Shown one piece after another: positions 6,751-14,365 of a stretch of DNA of 64,000 nt. Where the stretch lies: the IMG/VR virus record IMGVR_UViG_3300032668_000004, positions 1 through 64,000 of that record. One strand, written 5' to 3'. The position numbers and the translations under genes are program-made. Numbering within the stretch: the first letter of the stretch is position 1; every line of letters begins with the position of its first letter. The notes beneath the pieces are model-generated. The model was not told the origin of the DNA and made no database searches. It worked only from the letters and a program-made list of their open reading frames with translations. This DNA comes from a virus.

Positions 6751-7771
6751 TTTTATTTACTATTTCGTGATTTTCAGTAAGTTCGTCAGCCCGGCACCAG
6801 CCTAGATTTGTTAGAAATTGATGATTTCCAGTAACCCTAATTACACGTCCGTTATCAAATTCCATCTCATACATTTTTTCAGTGGACGACACAGTAAGAT
6901 TGTGCTGTTGTTTTACCACTGTATCTTCCTTGAAGGTTCCGGACTGTTCACAATAATTGATTACTTTATCTCCGGCTTTAATGTCCTTGATGGGTACATA
7001 TCCAACCGGGGTTAGCACCACTGATTCTCCGTGAAAACATTCATCAACCATGACACAAACAACATCATCAAAGAAAAAGTCTTCCATATCAGGATCCTTG
7101 TTAGGATCTTGTTCAGCTTTAACCTTGAGCAAATTGTTCAGTGATTGCCATGTACAGATGGTATGTGTTTTACCGTAATCCTTTCGATCACCAAAGTACA
7201 CGCCTACCTCAAGTTGAAGATTTTTGTAATCTGCTTCGGTTTGTACTACCAACGACTTGTTGGGAACAACTACGATAGATCGACCATATGGCTCAATACT
7301 TTTAGACAATGCGGCTGTCATTAATGTCTTGCCAGCGCCTGTTGCTATTTCTTGAAGTGACTGTGGATTGGCTAAAAAGTTATTGACGATTTCCACTTGA
7401 TAATCACGCAGAATTATAGGTTGACCTTCACGTTCATGTCCGGCGGGCCAGCATATGTTAGCAAAAGTATTCTCGTTTATCAGGTCAAACTTTAGGTCTA
7501 AGTGATTTTTTCTCTTGTCGTCTAGTACTATGTCATAGCCGTAATCGATTAGTATCGGAATGATTTCATCCAGTAGATTTAGATAGGTACTCCCTGCTAA
7601 AGAAAAATAGCTGATCTTACCATTCCATCTACCCAATCGAACTGCTGGTTGATATCTGGCACCGGGCTTCTCGTACTCAAATTTTTTCATGAGAGCGCGC
7701 CTTACATCTAACTCAAGTCCTAAAATTTTAACGTTTACTTCGTCCTTAATTTCTATTGTTGCTGTTTTCAA
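6746..7771 (-). CDS. uvsW: UvsW helicase, N-terminal half fused to N-terminal split intein
   Basis: 341 residues. Residues 1-244 are the N-extein with the UvsW N-terminal domain (YQPAVRLGRWNGKISYF), the Q-like motif ILRDYQ, Walker A IATGAGKT, and Walker B VMVDE. The intein begins at Cys245 (CFHGESVVLTPVGYVPIKD, block A) and includes block B GNHQFLT with its His; it ends after 97 residues at a stop. With the C half this rebuilds a 487-residue helicase, near T4 UvsW (503). The break lies between Glu and Cys of DECH, so neither half alone can hydrolyse ATP. Confidence 0.9.
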   Translation of the reverse strand: MKTATIEIKDEVNVKILGLELDVRRALMKKFEYEKPGARYQPAVRLGRWNGKISYFSLAGSTYLNLLDEIIPILIDYGYDIVLDDKRKNHLDLKFDLINENTFANICWPAGHEREGQPIILRDYQVEIVNNFLANPQSLQEIATGAGKTLMTAALSKSIEPYGRSIVVVPNKSLVVQTEADYKNLQLEVGVYFGDRKDYGKTHTICTWQSLNNLLKVKAEQDPNKDPDMEDFFFDDVVCVMVDECFHGESVVLTPVGYVPIKDIKAGDKVINYCEQSGTFKEDTVVKQQHNLTVSSTEKMYEMEFDNGRVIRVTGNHQFLTNLGWCRADELTENHEIVNKT

Positions 7772-7824
7772 TGTTTATTCCTTGGGTCTTTCCTTCTCCA
7801 TAGCCTGTTGATAATGAGATTTCG

Positions 7825-8817
7825 TTATTTAACTACTACTGGATTTGAATTTGATAGGGTTACTATTTTACCTAAATCTCTAAAGCCGCGATCTATCGTT
7901 AATGTTGAGGTTGGTTGAATTAGCACGTCTGCTTTGGTTAAGGTTGCACCTTGCAAGGACCTATAGTAGATGTTTGCCTCATTTAACTTGAGTGTCAACT
8001 CATTATATACCTGCTTATTTAATGTGATTCCTCTACCCAAAATTACATTTTTACAATCTAACTCTTGTAACCAAGATATGAGCGACGTAAGATCACATAA
8101 GTCCACTTGCGTAGAATATTCATGTGCAAACTTCAATTTTGGTTCTGTAAGCAAGGCAGGATCAACCTTAACACCCGCATTAGATAGCGTATACAGAGTT
8201 TTAGGTTCAGTATTTAATTCCACATCAGAGAGTACATCAGCTATGATCGGATTGCACGCTGCAATAAAATATGAATTCCCCACTTTTACCAAAGTCGGGT
8301 CCCAAACTGTGGCGGCCTCATACTGCTTAAGTTGATCTAGTATGGCTTGTAAGGTATCACAAAACCTAACTACAGAAAAATATTTCTGTAACTTAGTAGC
8401 AGCAACATGCAATGCAGTCGTGCTGAATGGTGCAGTGTACACTTTTCGATCTTTGTTCCATTCGAATGTGTTGTACTTTATATCTCTGAATTCTGAAATG
8501 AACGTTTTGTTGAAGGGTAGCTTAATAGTTAATTCATTGCCTACCAAACTGACTTTGGCGCTGGTATACTCTTCGGTGCTTTGTACAACTGAAGTTTTCC
8601 ATGGCAACGACTTCAGTGTATCTACATTAAATTCGGTCTTAATCAACTGTTTACGATATTTACTGACCAGTTTATCGAACAGTTCAACCTGATTAGTCGT
8701 AATCCTATGGTTCGCGTGAATCATCTGTTGAAGATTCGACATGAACTTATAGTCGTATTGACTTAAGCTTATTTTACCTTGAAGGAAAAAATGCAGGAGG
8801 TGTTCTTTATAGTTCAT
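7825..8817 (-). CDS. hypothetical DNA-metabolism protein with HARP-like segment
   Basis: 330 residues. The N terminus (LSQYDYKFMSNLQQM, TTNQVELFDKLVSKYRKQL) resembles a small domain in phage helicase-like proteins. The segment LPFNKTFISEFRDIKYNTFEWNKDRKVYTAP resembles the HARP-type motif in SNF2 helicases such as SMARCAL1. The C-terminal third is alpha/beta (ILGRGITLNKQVYNEL, ADVLIQPTSTLTIDRG) but no Walker motifs are present, so it is not an active helicase. It lies directly upstream of uvsW. Function unknown; a role with UvsW is only inferred from position. Confidence 0.45.
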   Translation of the reverse strand: MNYKEHLLHFFLQGKISLSQYDYKFMSNLQQMIHANHRITTNQVELFDKLVSKYRKQLIKTEFNVDTLKSLPWKTSVVQSTEEYTSAKVSLVGNELTIKLPFNKTFISEFRDIKYNTFEWNKDRKVYTAPFSTTALHVAATKLQKYFSVVRFCDTLQAILDQLKQYEAATVWDPTLVKVGNSYFIAACNPIIADVLSDVELNTEPKTLYTLSNAGVKVDPALLTEPKLKFAHEYSTQVDLCDLTSLISWLQELDCKNVILGRGITLNKQVYNELTLKLNEANIYYRSLQGATLTKADVLIQPTSTLTIDRGFRDLGKIVTLSNSNPVVVK

Positions 8818-8904
8818 CTTAGCATTATGACATACTTGCGATAAAAAGCAATAGTTAAGGTTACCTATTATGTTTGATAATAGACAATTTCGCCAGTAGT
8901 CGGA

Positions 8905-9201
8905 TCATAGTATAGCTGGAACATTCCCGTTGCGTACAATTGTCGGGTTACCTGAAGTTATCGTATTAATAGTGACATTGCTGGCCGTTAGGTTACCGAA
9001 GGATCCGCCACCTCCGCCGCCGGTTACTAAATTTAGAACACCGTTTGAATTACCTATGTACAAAGAATAATCACTAGTATCGACTACTAGTTGGCCTGGA
9101 CGCGCATTTCCGTCGTAGTTTGCTTTAGTGTCATCAACGTGCTTATCAATCTGTACATATAAGCCATTAATACCGCTGTATGGCGGAGGAGGTATAGCCA
9201 T
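8905..9201 (-). CDS. virion-type protein, apparent frameshift near its 3' end
   Basis: 98 residues from the ATG at 9201. The N terminus (MAIPPPPYSGINGLYVQIDK, PGQLVVDTSDYSLYIGN) resembles attachment segments of T4-like tail and neck proteins, followed by a Gly-rich linker and beta-rich tail. It stops at 8905, but the next frame continues without stop to 8868 and encodes RQLYATGMFQLYYDPTTG and EIVYYQT, a very typical phage structural C terminus. So the true protein probably extends to 8868 through a one-base frame change around 8940-8960. See findings. Confidence 0.5.
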   Translation of the reverse strand: MAIPPPPYSGINGLYVQIDKHVDDTKANYDGNARPGQLVVDTSDYSLYIGNSNGVLNLVTGGGGGGSFGNLTASNVTINTITSGNPTIVRNGNVPAIL

Positions 9202-9203
9202 TT

Positions 9204-9250
9204 AAAAAATCCCTTTGTCATGCATAAATAATGTAAGGCAAAGGGATTTT
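9204..9250 (-). terminator. hairpin terminator after the AAA+ ATPase gene
   Basis: AAAATCCCTTTG and CAAAGGGATTTT form a 12-bp stem around a 21-base AT-rich loop. Read on the minus strand the stem is followed by a short T run. It lies between the stop of the ATPase gene (9274) and the start of the next gene (9201), where a factor-independent terminator is expected. Confidence 0.6.
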
Positions 9251-9273
9251 AATTCACTAAAATTCAGTTTTTG

Positions 9274-10284
9274 TTAATTACGCTTAGTACAAGTGCTCAG
9301 CGCAAGAGATTTCCAGTTGTTGGGAGAAATCTTAACTAGATCAGCGATTTTGAGCGCCATTCGAATGGACAGTTCTCTTAGCTTCAACTCGTTATCTTCC
9401 ATAAACTTGAAAATCTCGGCGCCTTGATCATCAGCAAAGTTGTAGCTACCAAACAGACCATTTTCAACATCACGATCCACTTGCCGAATGCGCAACATTT
9501 TGTCACGCTGAGAATCGATAGTCAGATCCAAGAAGTGACAACGAGATTCCAGCGCTTCAAGGTGATCTTGCATACGCTTAGACTTCACGCTGTCAAACTT
9601 AAGGTTAGTGATAAAGATAGCAGACCCGTTGAAGTTAAAGGAATTCGGAATGCCTTCATCACGAAGCAGACGAGAATCCGAATTCCAACAAATCTTTCGA
9701 TGACGTCCAGAATCCAGCGCCGCCTTCAGAATGTTCAGTGACAATTCATCACCGAACACGCTGTCGCAGTCATCAAATACTAGCACATTTTTCTTGTCAC
9801 TGTACTTGTATAGCTGGGCGTAAAGACCCAGCGCAGTCATAGCACCCTTAACCACAGTATGCTTAATGCGATTTCCAGCGATCTTGTCGAACATAGAAGC
9901 CCGCTCAAGTTGCATTTCAACACCGTGTGACTTGCCTACGCCAGGTGGACCAGACACGATCATCGCACGAATGTCACCGTTAATACACGCAGCAGACATT
10001 TCGTCAAGGATCTTAAATCGAGCAGCAATGCGATCCATCGCCTGTTCGTCGGTCTCGATTTCCGCCGGAGCGGCTTCTACTGGTTCACCATCAACAAACT
10101 CAATGTCAGAGATATAATTTACCTTAATTTTGATGGTGTCGATAGCAACAGAGAAGTGCCCGTCATTCTTTACGGTGACGTAGCTGCCCTTTTTTCCGAT
10201 TTGAAAACCCTTCACCAAAGTGAAATGAGTGTTGACGACCGGCTGGTTACGGTATTCACCTCTCTTGATCAAAATTCGAGACAT
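9274..10284 (-). CDS. AAA+ ATPase
   Basis: 336 residues. An N-terminal beta domain of about 75 residues precedes an AAA+ core with Walker A SGPPGVGKS at 111-119, Walker B VLVFDDCDSV near 170, and sensor-like SAIFITNL near 225. The core resembles ATPases found beside RNA repair or replication genes in T4-like phages. Substrate unknown; remodelling of a nucleic acid-protein complex is likely but unproven. It follows the polynucleotide kinase gene and ends at the terminator at 9204-9250. Confidence 0.65.
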   Translation of the reverse strand: MSRILIKRGEYRNQPVVNTHFTLVKGFQIGKKGSYVTVKNDGHFSVAIDTIKIKVNYISDIEFVDGEPVEAAPAEIETDEQAMDRIAARFKILDEMSAACINGDIRAMIVSGPPGVGKSHGVEMQLERASMFDKIAGNRIKHTVVKGAMTALGLYAQLYKYSDKKNVLVFDDCDSVFGDELSLNILKAALDSGRHRKICWNSDSRLLRDEGIPNSFNFNGSAIFITNLKFDSVKSKRMQDHLEALESRCHFLDLTIDSQRDKMLRIRQVDRDVENGLFGSYNFADDQGAEIFKFMEDNELKLRELSIRMALKIADLVKISPNNWKSLALSTCTKRN

Positions 10285-10340
10285 GCGTTATCCTTTGTCG
10301 ATTGTTTTATATTTCAATATAACAGAACATTTTGCTGCTG

Positions 10341-10808
10341 TCAACTCGCAGCGTACACTCGAATCTCAGAAAATCCTTCGGCCTCAGTGGGCATGACAAA
10401 ATTCTGTTCCATAAGAGTCAGAACGTGTTTCGGAATAGTCTTACCGATACGAGAATTCAGGCGGCGATTCCATTCAGCGTCGTCGGGCTTCTCAAACACG
10501 ATAGCGTCGATAGTGTAGCCATAGGGCTTGAGAATGTCAATGATGCGCTTACGGCTCTTGACCGACATGTTAGTACGATCAACATCAAAGTCCTCACCGG
10601 CTTCGCAGTACGCTTTGATTTGCTTCCAAAACTGGGCATCAGCGATGCTCATAGCGTCAGCAAAGACCTCGTTGTACGTGGAACCTCGTTCCTTAGCAAT
10701 TTGGTCGATGATATTGTCCGAAGACGCGACATTACGAGCCTGCACCTTTTCCAAAAAGGTGCTCTTGCCACTAGCGGGAAGACCGACGAGAATGTTACAC
10801 TTAGGCAT
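10341..10808 (-). CDS. polynucleotide kinase (kinase domain)
   Basis: 155 residues from the ATG at 10808 (MPKCNILVGLPASGKST), preceded by GAAGGA. The longer frame upstream lacks family resemblance. Walker A is GLPASGKS at 9-16, with SSDNIIDQIA, VDRTNMSVKSRKRI and the lid region NRRLNSR typical of the T4 PseT kinase domain. The 3'-phosphatase domain of T4 Pnkp is absent. It phosphorylates 5'-OH ends; together with the RNA ligase gene upstream it likely repairs cleaved tRNA. 3' processing would need another enzyme. Confidence 0.75.
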   Translation of the reverse strand: MPKCNILVGLPASGKSTFLEKVQARNVASSDNIIDQIAKERGSTYNEVFADAMSIADAQFWKQIKAYCEAGEDFDVDRTNMSVKSRKRIIDILKPYGYTIDAIVFEKPDDAEWNRRLNSRIGKTIPKHVLTLMEQNFVMPTEAEGFSEIRVYAAS

Positions 10809-10868
10809 GTATTTATCCTTCATTACAAAGTGCATTATGCACTGAATGACGCAAGGTATCAACCAAAA

Positions 10869-11151
10869 TTATTCCGGTTCCTTGTCCGGTAGAGGCGGAG
10901 TCAGAATACGAGGCTTAAATGCCTTATACCGGTTACTGGCTTCTTCGTCTAGTGCTGCTTGTTCGATACAATTTTCTAGCCTTTGTTTGGCTTCATCATA
11001 CGGAAAGGAATCGCGGCCACAATACAGATAAAGAACAAGCGTCACCATATACATTCTTCCAGACAAAAAGCTTCTTTTCTTCTACAACAAAGTATGTAGG
11101 TCCAGTGGTATTGTAATTGAATATTTCTCTTAGTCGATATTGCTTAGTCAT
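10869..11151 (-). pseudogene. small phage protein with a frame break in the middle
   Basis: The first part starts at ATG 11151, overlapping the stop of rnlA, and reads MTKQYRLREIFNYNTT followed by GPTYFVVEEKKLFVWKNVYG, ending at TGA 10996. The second part, in the +1 frame, reads LYCGRDSFPYDEAKQRLENC and continues to 10869. Together they give a protein of about 90 residues like known phage small proteins of the form 'YRLREIxxxxTG..YxVE......F.sydEA...I'. Neither half looks complete alone. Natural decay, recoding or an assembly indel are all possible. Confidence 0.45.
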
Positions 11152-12349
11152 TATGTTTAATTCCTTTAAACCAAACGTCCTTAATCAGGTCATAGCTCTT
11201 GTTGCTCGACAGTTTGATAGCCACAGTTTTAGTAATATGTTCCTGGGCAGACTCAATAGTACAACAGTCAAACAGCGAGAAGATCGCTGCTTTCATGAGC
11301 GAATCAAAATTTTGAGATTCGTTCAGCGCAAAGTTCTTACGATCAACGTTTCGGGCACGAATATGAGCCACATTGTCATGCAGTTCACGAGCCAGATACT
11401 TGATGCGAGTGACAACCTTATCCTCAAATTCTTCCAGGCGAACTCGATCTTCAGTAAGAAGATGAGCCTTAACATCATCGAGGGTGTTGCTCAGGATCAT
11501 TTCCACGATATTACGATCTTGCAGAATGGCTTCCTTAGCCTTATGAATTTGAACGTACCAGTCACACTTAGCCTTAACCATGTGACCGTCATCGAAACGA
11601 ATCACAAAGCCTTCCATATCTTTCAGACCAGCAACATAAGCCATAAATTCATTCATATCCGTAGCAGGCTCGAAAGCCTTTACGACTGGGAGATTCCAGT
11701 TCTTAGCAATAAAGGTCATTTTATCATACTTAACATACTCACCTGTGTCATTAAAACGGAGAGCGATAAGGACTAAGTGATCTTTGCTCCCGTAATCGAT
11801 GACGATGCGTTGCTTACGCGAACACCATTCAAAGATAGGGGTGATGAAAGATTGAGTTAGATAAACGCGAGCGAATTCCTCGTACTTAGGATTATTTTTA
11901 ACGAATTCCTCAACAGGAGCAGCAACGTCAGTCAGACCCATCTTAGTACCCCAACGAACTTCGTCGTTGAGCATGAAAGGAACTAGCATAGAGCCGTCAA
12001 GCTTTTCAAGAATAACGTGCGGACGAGACAGATCCAAAACATGGTCTTGGGTTTCTTCTCTTTCGTTGACATTGAAAAATTTATGCAGGGGACGCCGCAG
12101 AAGGTCTCCGGTCTTCGAACAGAAGATGATACCGCGACACTCACGCCGCAGCATATTGTGCAAAGAGCGTTCTGCACGCATCTTAGCAGAACCGCCAGCG
12201 ACGTTAATGGTGGGAAAGGTATCTGACATCATTACGTTGTAGTTGATGACGGTATAGCCGTCACGCTCAGCCACAACGAACTCAGGAGCATCCTTAATCG
12301 CAGGAAGCACCTCTGAGATATTCTTAATTACAGGGAATTCGTAATTCAC
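11144..12349 (-). CDS. rnlA: T4 RnlA-like RNA ligase 1
   Basis: 401 residues (T4 Rnl1 has 374). Nucleotidyltransferase motif I is LEKLDGSML with the AMP-accepting Lys116, motif III is FEWCSRKQRIVIDY near residue 175, motif IV is MEGFVIRF near 246 and motif V is MVKAKCDWY near 257. The C-terminal helical domain of Rnl1 follows. The enzyme seals 5'-phosphate and 3'-OH RNA ends, typically tRNAs cut by host anticodon nucleases. Its neighbour is the polynucleotide kinase, so this is an RNA repair pair. Confidence 0.9.
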   Translation of the reverse strand: MNYEFPVIKNISEVLPAIKDAPEFVVAERDGYTVINYNVMMSDTFPTINVAGGSAKMRAERSLHNMLRRECRGIIFCSKTGDLLRRPLHKFFNVNEREETQDHVLDLSRPHVILEKLDGSMLVPFMLNDEVRWGTKMGLTDVAAPVEEFVKNNPKYEEFARVYLTQSFITPIFEWCSRKQRIVIDYGSKDHLVLIALRFNDTGEYVKYDKMTFIAKNWNLPVVKAFEPATDMNEFMAYVAGLKDMEGFVIRFDDGHMVKAKCDWYVQIHKAKEAILQDRNIVEMILSNTLDDVKAHLLTEDRVRLEEFEDKVVTRIKYLARELHDNVAHIRARNVDRKNFALNESQNFDSLMKAAIFSLFDCCTIESAQEHITKTVAIKLSSNKSYDLIKDVWFKGIKHND

Positions 12350-12384
12350 TTTAAATCAACCCTTTCATGCACCATTGATCGTGC

Positions 12385-12540
12385 TCAATTATTTATTCGG
12401 CCTTGATCATAACCAAAATCATATGCGGCTTCCCATGCAGATCGTGCTGCCGATTGCGCAGCATCTAATTCTTCATCGGTAATGTTTGAATACGCATAAC
12501 TCGGCAGGTGTACCTGTTGCCACCATTCTTCGAACGTCAT
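12385..12540 (-). CDS. small hypothetical protein
   Basis: 51 residues from the ATG at 12540, two bases after the stop of the upstream gene (12542). A longer frame starts upstream but would overlap that gene almost completely. Sequence begins MTFEEWWQQVHLPSYA and ends in a helical AARSAWEAAYDFGYDQGRI segment seen in many short phage proteins. Function unknown. Confidence 0.5.
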   Translation of the reverse strand: MTFEEWWQQVHLPSYAYSNITDEELDAAQSAARSAWEAAYDFGYDQGRINN

Positions 12541-12541
12541 T

Positions 12542-12748
12542 TTATTTTCCACGAATAATGTCAAAGACAGAATTTTGTAGCGAGGACGATTCCTCATATG
12601 ACAGATAAAAATCAGTCGTCGGATCCCAATAAGCACCTTCCTTAGGATCGTAGTAGATCACCCGACCATTAGGATACACGAACGGACCTTCAAGGCCCTT
12701 ACGCGGTTGCCATTTAGCATCACGTTCAGGAAGATTCTTGTAGCCCAT
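12542..12748 (-). CDS. small hypothetical protein
   Basis: 68 residues. Contains GPFVYPNGRVIYYDPKEGAYWDP, a beta-hairpin-like Tyr/Pro-rich segment reminiscent of structural or adaptor proteins. AGGAG precedes the ATG at 12748. Function unknown; it sits between a hypothetical gene and rnlA in the same direction. Confidence 0.5.
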   Translation of the reverse strand: MGYKNLPERDAKWQPRKGLEGPFVYPNGRVIYYDPKEGAYWDPTTDFYLSYEESSSLQNSVFDIIRGK

Positions 12749-12808
12749 GTCGTAGCTCCTTTGCTATCTTTAAATCATAGCAACAGAGTTATGCGGTGTC
12801 AACCAAAA

Positions 12809-13564
12809 TTAATCGACCGAAACGAATTTCCAAGAGTTAGCTTGATAAAAATTGAGGGTGTCCTTATGACGAGGATCATAATTTGCCTCAATCTTGACCT
12901 TATGATTAAGAACAGTTTCGAACAATGGAGTGAGTGGATTCTTCTTGTCAATCGTTAGCAATATTCGGTTACCGTGTTCGTCCGAAAACCAAAAATCTTC
13001 AACCGCAAGCAGTCTACGATGAGGATCCAATCGCTTGATAAATGTCAGAGTTTTGTTGCCACTTAATCGATTACCAGGTCCACGAAGATTGTAATAGTCG
13101 CCGCCAAATACTTCATACAAACCCTGATCATATTCATGAAAGTAAGGAAGCTTGTATATCAATCCGGCAAAGTTAATAGGATACATGTATCCGTCAGCGA
13201 TAGAATAAGCTGTATTTAAAAATTTAGATAGATCAGTTCTGTACTTAGATAGAGATTCACCTCGTATTCTAGCCAATACTAACTTACTATTAAAATAAGA
13301 ACGAACGTGGTCTGCTAGTATTCTATCGTCTTGTGTAATTTTGTCTGTGGGTACAGAAAGTAGACCAAATGCGTTCCAATAATTTTTGTCTTCTTCAGTG
13401 GTAGCGGTTGTTTTTAATCTATACAATACACAACTAAGAACCAAAACGTCTTCTTTTGTAGTAAACATTTCCGCAGATTGCTTTGCTTGTGTAGTTGCGG
13501 TTAACGAAGCGAAGAAGTCATCATCTTCGTTAGTATCATCTAGAGAAGTGAATGCTGGGTGCAT
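12809..13564 (-). CDS. hypothetical phage protein
   Basis: 251 residues. An acidic, low-complexity N terminus (LDDTNEDDDFFASL) is followed by a helical region (EDVLVLSCVLYRLKTTATTEEDKNYWNAF) and a mixed C-terminal domain. No recognised motifs. Located between uvsY and RNA repair genes. Function unknown. Confidence 0.5.
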   Translation of the reverse strand: MHPAFTSLDDTNEDDDFFASLTATTQAKQSAEMFTTKEDVLVLSCVLYRLKTTATTEEDKNYWNAFGLLSVPTDKITQDDRILADHVRSYFNSKLVLARIRGESLSKYRTDLSKFLNTAYSIADGYMYPINFAGLIYKLPYFHEYDQGLYEVFGGDYYNLRGPGNRLSGNKTLTFIKRLDPHRRLLAVEDFWFSDEHGNRILLTIDKKNPLTPLFETVLNHKVKIEANYDPRHKDTLNFYQANSWKFVSVD

Positions 13565-13625
13565 CTTTTTGATTTCCTTATTATTCTTATAATAGAATAC
13601 TTGTTACATTAATACAATAAACTTG

Positions 13626-14084
13626 TTACCCAATGCTAATGTCTTCCATGCCTGCGGTACGTAGACGCACCACATGACCCAGCATGAAGTTTTTAGATTC
13701 GATTGCTTTAAGCACGCCCAACCATTTGTTGCGAAGTAGTGCAACTTCATTTATGAGAACTTCAAAATCGATGACTTCTTGTTCACCGTCAACATACTTC
13801 TCTGCGTCCCGTGACGTTAACGCACGAGCATAACCTTCAAGATATTTTTGAAAGTGTTTTCTACGAATCTTGCGAAGCTGGATGTTTAGAAAATTGAGTA
13901 CCGCTTCGATTTCTTGGAGTTGGTTGAAACGGTACTCAGTTATTCCAGGAAGTGCGGCAATGTTTTTCTCTACATTGCCATACACCTTAACATCTTGTTT
14001 GGCAGAGACTAGCTCATTCTCGTAATGAGAGATGAAGTCAGGGAGAACGGATAGATCGCCGGTAATTCGGCTATACCAGGACAT
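13626..14084 (-). CDS. uvsY: UvsY-like recombination mediator
   Basis: 152 residues (T4 UvsY has 137). The protein is helical and charged; the C-terminal part VDGEQEVIDFEVLINEVALL then SKNFMLGHVVRLRTAGMED matches the layout of UvsY's C terminus (SADKDVLKVDTSLQYW then KSRGFAIKHIQDMRAFE). UvsY loads UvsX onto gp32-covered single-stranded DNA. It lies two genes downstream of uvsX and in the same operon with gp32, which supports the call. Confidence 0.7.
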   Translation of the reverse strand: MSWYSRITGDLSVLPDFISHYENELVSAKQDVKVYGNVEKNIAALPGITEYRFNQLQEIEAVLNFLNIQLRKIRRKHFQKYLEGYARALTSRDAEKYVDGEQEVIDFEVLINEVALLRNKWLGVLKAIESKNFMLGHVVRLRTAGMEDISIG

Positions 14085-14365
14085 CAGTAGTCCTCGTCAT
14101 ACCCATCTTCATCGTCATAGTACTCATCGTAAAATAATTCTTCTTTAACTTGATGATATAAGCCATCTTCTGGGGTTTCTAGATAGAAAGACAGTGCATC
14201 CTTAATGTCCGAGTCTCCTCGAAATGCTTGCTTAATTTCATTAGGAGAGTAGTCTTCATCAACTAGATAATTGACCAACACTTCTGCGGCAGTACTAATG
14301 TCACCTGCTTCAATATTAGGTCTAAGTACCTTCCAAATTTCATTAACCAAACTTAAGTTGCTCAT
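14084..14365 (-). CDS. acidic small protein between uvsX and uvsY
   Basis: 93 residues, very acidic C terminus rich in Asp, Glu and Tyr (FYDEYYDDEDGYDEDY). The helical N terminus reads EIWKVLRPNIEAGDIST. It overlaps uvsX by four bases and uvsY by one base. Function unknown; its position suggests a link to recombination, possibly a DNA mimic or binding partner, which is inference. Confidence 0.5.
   Translation of the reverse strand: MSNLSLVNEIWKVLRPNIEAGDISTAAEVLVNYLVDEDYSPNEIKQAFRGDSDIKDALSFYLETPEDGLYHQVKEELFYDEYYDDEDGYDEDY

Noticed and set aside
6746-7039. A group I intron in uvsW.
   Set aside because: The inserted segments code for intein motifs at protein level, and each half has its own start and stop. 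No intron-like folding elements were seen.
9221-9231. A plus-strand late promoter GCATAAATA.
   Set aside because: It sits in a terminator loop and no plus-strand gene follows.
10332-10892. Long plus-strand open frames opposite the polynucleotide kinase.
   Set aside because: Shadows of a gene with clear kinase motifs on the other strand.
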